The notes under the pieces: model-generated
Seen by the model: only the letters and a program-made list of their open reading frames with translations
Databases searched by the model: none
What the model was told of the DNA's origin: nothing
Source of the DNA: CAZYME01 sp964648115
Lineage (GTDB): Bacteria > Pseudomonadota > Gammaproteobacteria > Legionellales > Legionellaceae
DNA: 5,833 nucleotides
NCBI GenBank assembly: GCA_964648115.1
Contig: CAZYME010000054.1
Location: forward strand, 1 to 5,833
Reading direction: 5' to 3'
In this document: one piece after another, positions 1 through 4,586 of the stretch
Layout: the number at the start of each line of letters is the position of its first letter
How positions within the stretch are numbered: position 1 is the first letter of the stretch
Program-made: the position numbers and the translations under genes

Positions 1-37
1 CGCTGGATTGCTTCGCTACGCTCGCAAAGACGGGCTA
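1..37 (-). repeat. Dispersed palindromic intergenic repeat, cut by the window edge
   Basis: Read on the minus strand, this stretch gives TAGCCCGTCTTTGCGAGCG followed by TAGCGAAGCAATCC. It resembles, from memory, the 'CATTGCGAGCG..GAAGCAATC' family of small repeats scattered through many bacterial genomes. TTGC (8-11) and GCAA (24-27) form the outer part of a short stem. The left end is truncated by the window. It shares the TAGCCCGT start with the two 41-bp repeats further right, and like them lies downstream of a minus-strand gene (bamD). There is no coding potential. Confidence 0.5.
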
Positions 38-63
38 TTTTTAGCTGGGATTTCCCTAAGTAA

Positions 64-84
64 GTGCCATTGGGCCCATGGCAC
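64..84 (-). other. Stem-loop downstream of bamD
   Basis: GTGCCAT (64-70) and ATGGCAC (78-84) are perfect 7-bp inverted arms around a 7-nt centre containing GGGCCC. The hairpin lies about 37 nt past the bamD stop codon. No T-run follows it in the minus direction, so a classical intrinsic terminator is not supported. It may protect the 3' end or simply be chance. Confidence 0.35.
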
Positions 85-121
85 AACCTTATATATAGCA
101 GTGCCAATTATATCCTTTGTG

Positions 122-877
122 TTACAACCGAGGTGGGTTTTTGTGGTAGGTCGCTCGGTAAACTGCTAATGCATCTTCGGCGGCCTTTCTCAAACCCATG
201 GCCATATTAGCCTTGTAAAGAAGAACTAAGGCTGGTTTAGCACTGGGGGCTTGCGGATATGTTTTAACCAGATAGCCAGCGCGTTCCACTGTTGCCACAT
301 ACATTTTACGTGCGAAATAATAATTAGCTGTATTTAATTCGCGCTGCGCAAAAAGATTGCGTAAATAAATCATGCGCTGTAATGCATTCGCTTTATAACG
401 ACCCTCAGGGAATTTTTGTACTAAGGTTGCAAAATCAGAATAAGCTTGTGATTGCGTTCCCGGATCACGCCAAGATTCATCTAATGGTAAAACATTCGCC
501 ATGGTTCCGCGCGTTTGTTGGAAGTTGGCTAACCCTTTCATGTAATAAGCATATTCAACGCGTTTTGCTCGTGGATAAAGATGGATGAATTGCTCTGCGG
601 TTGCAGCGGTAGCAGCATACTCACCTTTTTGGTAATAAGCGTATATTAAATCAATCTCAGCTTGCTCTGCATAATCATTGAAAGGATACATCGTTTCTAA
701 GGCTTCTAGGCGTTTAATAGCAGCCGTATATTGGTCTTTCGCCATGTTTTTTTGCGCTTCAGTATAGAGCTGTTTAGCACTCATACCTTCAAACGGATTA
801 TGCTCTTCTTTATCTTTGCTACAAGCTATTAGTGATAATAAAAGACCCAATACCAGTATTACTTTAATTTGTTTCAT
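122..877 (-). CDS. bamD: Outer membrane protein assembly factor BamD (YfiO/ComL family lipoprotein)
   Basis: BamD is an essential lipoprotein of the BAM complex that folds beta-barrel proteins into the outer membrane; it is anchored to the periplasmic face of that membrane and contacts BamA. The 251-residue length is close to the usual ~245. Residues 1-19 are a lipoprotein signal (MKQIKV, hydrophobic core, lipobox LIAC) with Cys19 as the lipidation site. Ser20 at +2 is compatible with outer-membrane sorting. The rest is helical TPR-type repeats: roughly 35-64, 70-101, 107-157 with the inserted DESWRDPG loop, 161-208 and 212-243. Family signatures visible are YPFNDYAEQA, the RM..LRN..A..E segment at 168-180 and ANYYFAR at 184-190. 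The ATG at 877 is preceded by AAGGTG (887-882). It stands apart from kdsA, separated by a plus-strand tRNA gene. There is no sign of truncation. Confidence 0.95.
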   Translation of the reverse strand: MKQIKVILVLGLLLSLIACSKDKEEHNPFEGMSAKQLYTEAQKNMAKDQYTAAIKRLEALETMYPFNDYAEQAEIDLIYAYYQKGEYAATAATAEQFIHLYPRAKRVEYAYYMKGLANFQQTRGTMANVLPLDESWRDPGTQSQAYSDFATLVQKFPEGRYKANALQRMIYLRNLFAQRELNTANYYFARKMYVATVERAGYLVKTYPQAPSAKPALVLLYKANMAMGLRKAAEDALAVYRATYHKNPPRL

Positions 878-902
878 AAAACACCTTAAACAATATAAAA
901 AA

Positions 903-916
903 CCGTTTGCAAACGG
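903..916. promoter_or_regulatory. Perfect 14-bp dyad between bamD and tRNA-Ser
   Basis: CCGTTTG/CAAACGG is a perfect palindrome with no spacer in the 65-bp divergent gap between bamD and the tRNA gene. Its centre, TTGCAA, is also the best -35-like hexamer for the tRNA promoter, so a protein bound here would cover that promoter and lie just upstream of bamD. Whether it is an operator or chance is unknown. There is no neighbouring regulator gene in the window. Confidence 0.4.
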
Positions 917-935
917 ACTTATGTTGCGATAGTAT
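907..935 (+). promoter_or_regulatory. Candidate sigma-70 promoter for tRNA-Ser
   Basis: TTGCAA (907-912) and TAGTAT (930-935) are separated by exactly 17 nt and point into the tRNA gene. The stretch after the -10 is GC-rich (CTCGCTCGG), typical of stable-RNA promoters under stringent control. The start point would fall around 941-943, leaving almost no 5' leader for RNase P to remove, so an upstream start cannot be excluded. Confidence 0.4.
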
Positions 936-942
936 CTCGCTC

Positions 943-1030
943 GGAGAGGTGGCAGAGCGGTCGAATGCGGCGGTCTTGAAAACCGTTGAAGGGCAACCTT
1001 CCCAGGGTTCGAATCCCTGTCTCTCCGCCA
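943..1030 (+). tRNA. tRNA-Ser, anticodon UGA
   Basis: The 88-nt gene folds into a complete class II tRNA. The acceptor stem is GGAGAGG with TCTCTCC (one G-U). The D stem is GCA/TGC. The anticodon stem is GCGGT/ACCGT (one G-U) around loop CTTGAAA, with anticodon TGA at 977-979. The long variable arm is GAAGG-GCAA-CCTTC (988-1001), diagnostic of serine or leucine tRNAs. The T arm is CAGGG-TTCGAAT-CCCTG (1003-1019). The discriminator is G1027 and CCA is encoded (1028-1030). The sequence closely resembles gammaproteobacterial tRNA-Ser(UGA), which reads UCA and other UCN codons. The gene is divergent from bamD and convergent with kdsA, whose stop codon begins 3 nt beyond the CCA. Confidence 0.97.
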
Positions 1031-1033
1031 AAC

Positions 1034-1858
1034 TTAAATCAACTCCCCACTTGCTTTAACCAAAGCATCAATCGCAACCAAACACTGCAATAATTCTTTC
1101 ATGCGAGCAATAGGCCAACTGTTAGGACCATCACTAAGCGCCTTATCTGGGTCAGGATGCGTTTCCATAAAAATACCAGAAATTCCAGCCGCAACAGCCG
1201 CTCTAGCCAGCGCAGGGATAAACTCACGCTGTCCGCCAGAGACACCATTGTTTCCACCTGGTAATTGCACAGAGTGCGTTGCGTCATAAACCACAGGGCA
1301 ACCAGTCTCACGCATAATCTTCAGTGAGCGCATATCTGAAACCAAGTTGTTGTAACCAAAGCTAACACCACGTTCACACACCATAATCTGTTCATTTCCG
1401 CACGATTTTGCTTTAGCAACCACATGCTTCATTTCCCAAGGAGCTAAAAACTGCCCCTTCTTAATGTTAACTGGCTTGTTCAGTGCTGCTACGCTCTGAA
1501 TAAAGTTCGTTTGACGACAAAGAAACGCAGGCGTCTGTAAAACATCAACAACACTTGCCACTTCTAAGAGAGGCGTATCTTCATGCACATCCGTAAGCAC
1601 TGGCACGCCAATCTGTGTCTTAACTTTTTCAAGAATTCGTAAGCCTTTTTCAAAACCGGGTCCTCGATAGCTACTCATAGAAGAGCGATTTGCTTTATCA
1701 AATGATGATTTATAAATAAAGGGCAGCGAAAGCTGCGAACACATTTCTTTAAGATACCCCGCCGTCTCTATTGCAAGCTCTTCGCTTTCAATGACACAGG
1801 GCCCTGCTATTAAAAAAAGTGGTGCGTCTATTCCTACTTTAAAATTACATAACTTCAT
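1034..1858 (-). CDS. kdsA: 3-deoxy-8-phosphooctulonate synthase (Kdo-8-P synthase), metal-dependent class
   Basis: KdsA condenses phosphoenolpyruvate with arabinose-5-phosphate to Kdo-8-phosphate in the cytoplasm, the first dedicated step of Kdo synthesis for lipid A-core. The 274-residue product is full length for a TIM-barrel KdsA. Motifs in order: IAGPCVIES (17-25), YKSSFDKANRSS (49-60), YRGPGFEKG (64-72), TDVHE (89-93), QTPAFLCRQT (108-117), NIKKGQFLAPWEM (131-143), CERGVSFGYNNL (161-172), DATHSVQLPGG (192-202) and METHPDPDKALSDGPN (231-246). Cys21, His195, Glu232 and Asp243 sit at a constant offset of ten from the Aquifex metal ligands Cys11, His185, Glu222 and Asp233, marking the metal-dependent class rather than the Asn-type E. 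coli enzyme. The ATG at 1858 has a strong Shine-Dalgarno AAGGA (1869-1865) six bases upstream. A repeat-filled 296-bp gap separates it from co-directional pyrG, so an independent promoter is likely, but I see only a weak TATATA (1902-1897). Confidence 0.96.
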   Translation of the reverse strand: MKLCNFKVGIDAPLFLIAGPCVIESEELAIETAGYLKEMCSQLSLPFIYKSSFDKANRSSMSSYRGPGFEKGLRILEKVKTQIGVPVLTDVHEDTPLLEVASVVDVLQTPAFLCRQTNFIQSVAALNKPVNIKKGQFLAPWEMKHVVAKAKSCGNEQIMVCERGVSFGYNNLVSDMRSLKIMRETGCPVVYDATHSVQLPGGNNGVSGGQREFIPALARAAVAAGISGIFMETHPDPDKALSDGPNSWPIARMKELLQCLVAIDALVKASGELI

Positions 1859-1909
1859 ACTTTGTCCTTTTTAGCTTTTGTAGGGGGTAACTCTCATATA
1901 TACATTCCG

Positions 1910-1933
1910 GCGAGGGGAGGAGGTGCCCGGCAG
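1910..1933. repeat. Short direct repeat, copy 1
   Basis: This 24-bp stretch beginning GCGAGGGGAGGAGGTGCC matches 2020-2043 at 21 of 24 positions in the same orientation, 110 bp away. It is part of the repeat mosaic between pyrG and kdsA. Confidence 0.5.
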
Positions 1934-1949
1934 CAGCATCAAACTGCAC

Positions 1950-1990
1950 GGCCATTCCCGCATTTCGCTTCGCTCCATACGGGCTACATT
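1950..1990 (-). repeat. REP-like palindromic repeat, copy 1
   Basis: This 41-bp sequence matches 4046-4086 at 39 of 41 positions in the same orientation. On the minus strand CCCGTAT (1983-1977) pairs with ATGCGGG (1963-1957), seven pairs with one U-G wobble. The plus-strand version would have a C-A mismatch there, so the hairpin forms better in minus-strand transcripts, the sense of the surrounding genes. The type GTAGCCCGTATGGAGCG..GCG..ATGCGGG resembles intergenic REP-like elements of gammaproteobacteria. No transposase is nearby. Confidence 0.7.
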
Positions 1991-2009
1991 GATAAATCCC
2001 GTAGATATC

Positions 2010-2033
2010 CCTTCGCCCCGCGAGGGGAGAAGG
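2010..2033. repeat. Stem-loop with GCGA tetraloop inside the repeat mosaic
   Basis: CCTTC-G-CCCC (2010-2019) pairs with GGGG-A-GAAGG (2024-2033) around loop GCGA, giving nine pairs with one G-A mismatch. It overlaps the second short direct repeat and is part of the tandem hairpins downstream of pyrG. Confidence 0.5.
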
Positions 2034-2043
2034 TGCCAGACAG
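2020..2043. repeat. Short direct repeat, copy 2
   Basis: This is the second copy of the 24-bp repeat at 1910-1933 (21/24 identical). Its right part continues into the left arm of the inverted repeat at 2032-2092, so the pieces are nested rather than independent. Confidence 0.5.
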
Positions 2044-2092
2044 GACGGATGAGGGGTGGTTAAATCTACCCTCACCTGCCCTGTCGGGCATC
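2032..2092. repeat. Imperfect inverted repeat, 24-bp arms
   Basis: The left arm 2032-2055 (GGTGCCAGACAGGACGGATG..) and right arm 2069-2092 (..CTGCCCTGTCGGGCATC) are reverse complements at 19 of 24 positions, with a 13-nt centre. It resembles the ends of a small dispersed palindromic element with GGTGCC..GACAGG..GATGAGGG termini. It has no T-run and encodes nothing. It lies in the pyrG 3' region, upstream of kdsA. Confidence 0.6.
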
Positions 2093-2115
2093 CTCTGCCA
2101 TCAATGGTAGAGGAT
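2090..2115 (-). repeat. 12-bp stem-loop 40 nt past the pyrG stop
   Basis: ATCCTCTGCCAT (2090-2101) pairs with ATGGTAGAGGAT (2104-2115), 12 pairs including one G-U, with a two-base centre (in RNA the innermost pairs would open to form the loop). It is the first strong hairpin met by a transcript leaving pyrG. There is no following T-run, so it is more plausibly a 3'-end stabiliser or part of the repeat cluster than an intrinsic terminator. Confidence 0.55.
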
Positions 2116-2154
2116 CCTACAATTTTCTATCTGTGCAAAAAATCAAATTTTTGT

Positions 2155-3810
2155 CTATTTGAGAGTTGCACCCTTTCCAGGTGCTTTACTCTCATGATAC
2201 TTCCGTGCCGCAAGAATAAACTCTCTAAACAAGGGATGGCCGTCTCTTGGGGTAGATGTAAATTCAGGATGAAATTGACACGCAAGAAACCAAGGATGAT
2301 CAGCCAACTCTATCATTTCCACCAGCGTATCATCAGCAGAACGACCAGCGATAATTAAACCATGCTGAACTAGAGCGTCTACAAATCGATTGTTCACTTC
2401 ATAACGATGCCGATGTCTCTCAACAATTTGTGGTTTAGCATACACGCGTGCAGCTAACGAGTCTTTTTCTAATTTACATAATTGGGCGCCCAGCCGCATG
2501 GTACCACCTAGATCACTCTGCTCACTGCGCTTATTGACGCTACCATCATTATCCATCCATTCATTAATCAAGGCGATCACTGGATGAGGTGTTTGCTTAT
2601 CGAACTCGGTGGAATTTGCGCCCGCTAATCCAGCTACATTTCGCGCAAATTCGATAATGGCTGCTTGCATGCCTAAACATATCCCCAGGAAAGGCACCTT
2701 ATTTTCTCGAGCATATTGAATGGCTTTAATTTTCCCTTCAACTCCACGCCCACCAAAACCGCCTGGAATTAAAATTGCATCGACATTTTCCACTAACGGT
2801 GACCCGTGTTTTTCAATTAACTCTGCATCGATGTATACGATTTCAACGCGCGTTTGCGTGTGAATCCCCGCGTGGGTTAGTGCTTCATTTATTGATTTAT
2901 AAGCGTCATTTAGCTCAGTGTATTTGCCTACCATACCCACTTTAACTGTCATTGTTTGTATAGCTTGTGCCTCTACCACCCGCTGCCACTCACTGAGATC
3001 AGCCGGTTTCAAATTTAAACCTAATTTTCTAACCACGATTTCGTCTAATGCTTGCTCATGTAGAATCATTGGGATTTGGTAAATGCTTTTAGCATCTTGC
3101 AGTGAAATAACACCCTCTTTTTCTACGTTGGTGAACAAGGCAATTTTGGCTCGATCATGCACAGATAATTGTTCTACTGAACGGCATATCAATATATCAG
3201 GCTGTATACCAATAGAGCGTAATTCTTTTACGGAGTGTTGGGTTGGCTTTGTTTTTGTTTCACCCGAGGTTGCAATATAGGGAACCAGCGTTAGATGAAT
3301 AAATAAGGTACGTTGAGACCCGAACTCTATACGCATTTGTCGAATCGCCTCGAGAAATGGTAGCGACTCAATATCACCAACCGTACCACCAATCTCAACC
3401 ATCGCCACATCGAAATTTTCAGCACCACGTTTAATGCAATGCTTAATTTCGTTAGTAATGTGAGGGATAACTTGTACAGTAGCTCCTAAATAATCTCCAC
3501 GCCGCTCTTTTTTAATAACGTTTTCGTATATTTTCCCAGACGTGAAGTTATTAAGCTTGGTTGTTGTGGTTCGAACAAAACGTTCGTAATGGCCAAGATC
3601 CAGATCAGTTTCTGCACCATCATCGGTAACAAAGACTTCTCCATGTTGAAAAGGACTCATGGTTCCTGGATCAACATTGATGTATGGATCAAGCTTGATG
3701 AGCGTGACACTAAGGCCGCGTGCCTCTAAAATAGCCGCGAGTGATGCTGCAGCGATGCCTTTGCCTAGTGAGGAAACAACCCCACCGGTGATAAAAATAT
3801 AATTTGTCAT
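2155..3810 (-). CDS. pyrG: CTP synthase (glutamine-hydrolysing)
   Basis: PyrG aminates UTP to CTP using ATP and glutamine (or ammonia), the last step of de novo pyrimidine nucleotide synthesis, in the cytoplasm. The 551-residue length is normal. The N-terminal amidoligase domain (about 1-266) begins with YIFITGGVVSSLGKG (4-18), the nucleotide-binding loop, followed by DPYINVDPGTMSPFQHGEVF (41-60) and VEIGGTVGDIES (138-149). The C-terminal class I glutamine amidotransferase domain (about 290-540) has the oxyanion stretch PGGFGGRG (349-356), nucleophile Cys378 in GICLGMQ, and the His514/Glu516 pair in CQFHPEF. The ATG at 3810 is chosen because family members begin just before the (Y)IFITGG strand. 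The open frame extends upstream only to a TTG at 3831 and would add seven atypical residues. The Shine-Dalgarno is a modest GGGG (3820-3817), part of a possible leader structure. CTP also activates Kdo, so the neighbouring kdsA is metabolically related. Confidence 0.97.
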   Translation of the reverse strand: MTNYIFITGGVVSSLGKGIAAASLAAILEARGLSVTLIKLDPYINVDPGTMSPFQHGEVFVTDDGAETDLDLGHYERFVRTTTTKLNNFTSGKIYENVIKKERRGDYLGATVQVIPHITNEIKHCIKRGAENFDVAMVEIGGTVGDIESLPFLEAIRQMRIEFGSQRTLFIHLTLVPYIATSGETKTKPTQHSVKELRSIGIQPDILICRSVEQLSVHDRAKIALFTNVEKEGVISLQDAKSIYQIPMILHEQALDEIVVRKLGLNLKPADLSEWQRVVEAQAIQTMTVKVGMVGKYTELNDAYKSINEALTHAGIHTQTRVEIVYIDAELIEKHGSPLVENVDAILIPGGFGGRGVEGKIKAIQYARENKVPFLGICLGMQAAIIEFARNVAGLAGANSTEFDKQTPHPVIALINEWMDNDGSVNKRSEQSDLGGTMRLGAQLCKLEKDSLAARVYAKPQIVERHRHRYEVNNRFVDALVQHGLIIAGRSADDTLVEMIELADHPWFLACQFHPEFTSTPRDGHPLFREFILAARKYHESKAPGKGATLK

Positions 3811-3896
3811 AAATAACCCCGTTAACGCCAAAACCGCTATACAGCGCGGAATATACTCCTCGGAGGAGTATATAATACTACGTGTAAACGGGGGTT
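3811..3896 (-). promoter_or_regulatory. Structured pyrG leader with C-tract able to pair with the Shine-Dalgarno region
   Basis: Read on the minus strand, AACCCCCGTT (3896-3887) is complementary to AACGGGGTT (3823-3815), nine pairs with one bulged C. The downstream arm contains the GGGG ribosome-binding segment four to seven bases before the pyrG ATG. Between the arms are a perfect 11-bp dyad centred on 3862 (3851-3873, ATATACTCCTC/GAGGAGTATAT) and a smaller hairpin CGCT-GTAT-AGCG (3846-3835). The whole could fold as a closed three-way junction hiding the start. The similarity to the enteric pyrC leader, where C-started transcripts mask the Shine-Dalgarno when CTP is plentiful, is my inference. 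The arms and dyad are directly visible. Confidence 0.45.
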
Positions 3897-3897
3897 C

Positions 3898-3906
3898 ATT
3901 TTATCA
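3898..3906 (-). promoter_or_regulatory. Candidate extended -10 promoter for pyrG (proximal)
   Basis: TGATAAAAT on the minus strand is an extended -10 (TG, one base, TAAAAT), but there is no good -35 at the right distance. Initiation seven bases downstream would fall within the C-tract at 3894-3890, making the first nucleotides of the transcript C-rich. Confidence 0.3.
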
Positions 3907-3977
3907 AGAAAAGCTCATATAAACTAATGATATTTCAATCGCGTCAATTATCATCATATCGCCATTAAATACAGCAC

Positions 3978-4005
3978 ATTATAAATTAACGATAACAGAG
4001 CGAAA
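3978..4005 (-). promoter_or_regulatory. Candidate sigma-70 promoter for pyrG (distal)
   Basis: A consensus TATAAT lies at 3983-3978 on the minus strand, with a weak -35 TTTCGC (4005-4000) 16 nt upstream, directly after the ribH terminator T-run. It would give a leader of about 160 nt. The surrounding 3900-4012 stretch is AT-rich and I see no gene in it. Confidence 0.4.
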
Positions 4006-4012
4006 TATGGAC

Positions 4013-4086
4013 AAAAAAATAAATGTAGCGGGGATCAATCCGCCTGGCCATTCCCGCATTCCGCTGCGCTCCATACGGGCTACATT
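4013..4086 (-). terminator. Intrinsic terminator of ribBA-ribH, built around a REP-like repeat
   Basis: On the minus strand AATGTAGC (4086-4079) pairs with GCTACATT (4029-4022), an 8-bp outer stem. It encloses the CCCGTAT/ATGCGGG hairpin of the repeat and is followed by TTATTTTTTT (down to 4013). It starts 17 nt past the ribH stop. The spacer inside the outer stem is long (about 50 nt), so the fold is not a minimal textbook terminator, but hairpin plus T-run in the right place supports the call. Confidence 0.6.
4046..4086 (-). repeat. REP-like palindromic repeat, copy 2
   Basis: This 41-bp sequence is 39/41 identical to 1950-1990 in the same orientation, about 2.1 kb apart. The two differences are at the inner loop (CCGCTGCG versus TCGCTTCG), while the CCCGTAT/ATGCGGG stem with its wobble pair is identical. 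The copy sits immediately downstream of ribH and supplies one arm of its terminator. Confidence 0.7.
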
Positions 4087-4103
4087 AGATTTTTGAGCGT
4101 ATT

Positions 4104-4577
4104 CTATCTACTTAATTGCTTGAAAATAGCAACCATAGAGCGTGCGCAATCTGCTGCATCAGCGCCTTTGTGGCCGTGTGCTCCGCCCACTCGCTCTAAG
4201 GCTTGGGCTTCGTCTTCTGTGGTCAAAACACCAAAAATGACGGGGAGGTTAAAGTCTAGTGCTACGCGTTGGCATCCGTTGCTGACTGCCTCGCACACGT
4301 AATCATAATGGGTGGTCTCGCCACGGATCACTGCACCTAAAGCAATAATGGCCGCATATTTACTTTGCCTTGCTAATTGCTGAGCTATGAGAGGAATTTC
4401 AACCGCACCTGGGACTTCGACTAGCGTGATATCGTCCGTGGTGAAACCAGATGCTATTAGGCGGTCTATCGCGCCTTGTTGCAGTTTATGAGTAATTTCC
4501 CGATTAAACTGACTAACAACAATAGCTATTGGGAAAGACGTCTGGTAATCATTAAGCTCTGCTTTAATATGCTTCAT
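4104..4577 (-). CDS. ribH: 6,7-dimethyl-8-ribityllumazine synthase
   Basis: RibH joins 5-amino-6-ribitylamino-uracil with 3,4-dihydroxy-2-butanone 4-phosphate to form lumazine, the penultimate riboflavin step; family members assemble as pentamers or 60-mer capsids in the cytoplasm. The 157-residue size is typical. Visible signatures are the substrate-binding SQFNREIT (22-29), VPGAVEIP (55-62), GAVIRGETTHYDYV (81-94) with the catalytic His90, PVIFGVLTT (112-120) and the phosphate-binding ALERVGG..HGHKGADAA region (126-142). Here HGHKG replaces the more usual GNKG. The ATG at 4577 is 9 bp after the ribBA stop. Its Shine-Dalgarno AGAGG (4588-4584) overlaps that stop codon, so translation is probably coupled and the stoichiometry linked to ribBA. 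A hairpin/T-run follows the stop. nusB, often next in other genomes, is not present here. Confidence 0.96.
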   Translation of the reverse strand: MKHIKAELNDYQTSFPIAIVVSQFNREITHKLQQGAIDRLIASGFTTDDITLVEVPGAVEIPLIAQQLARQSKYAAIIALGAVIRGETTHYDYVCEAVSNGCQRVALDFNLPVIFGVLTTEDEAQALERVGGAHGHKGADAADCARSMVAIFKQLSR

Positions 4578-4586
4578 TCCCCGCCT

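Noticed and set aside
382..588. Plus-strand open frame opposite bamD
   Set aside because: It is a frame shadow of a clearly conserved bamD coding sequence, with no independent start signals. The same applies to plus-strand frames opposite kdsA, pyrG, ribH and ribBA.
943..1036. tRNA-Ser 3' end as an integration site for a genomic island
   Set aside because: No integrase, no duplicated tRNA 3' end and no foreign genes are present in the window; the tRNA is followed directly by housekeeping kdsA.
1845..2110. Open frames on both strands through the pyrG-kdsA gap (76 and 82 codons)
   Set aside because: They run through palindromic repeats, the minus one overlaps the kdsA start, have no ribosome-binding site of note, and their translations look like repeat sequence rather than protein.
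1905..2120. CRISPR array
   Set aside because: The repeats are only two or imperfect, nested and palindromic, without regular spacers or cas genes.
2136..2153. CAAAAA/TTTTTG inverted repeat right after pyrG as a terminator
   Set aside because: Five of the six pairs are A-T and the stem would be very weak. A T-run exists only as part of the stem itself, so termination is not supported.
3811..3831. Upstream start of pyrG adding seven residues
   Set aside because: The first codon would be TTG, the added residues are not family-like, and the extension lies in the Shine-Dalgarno/leader segment. The ATG at 3810 matches the conserved N-terminus.
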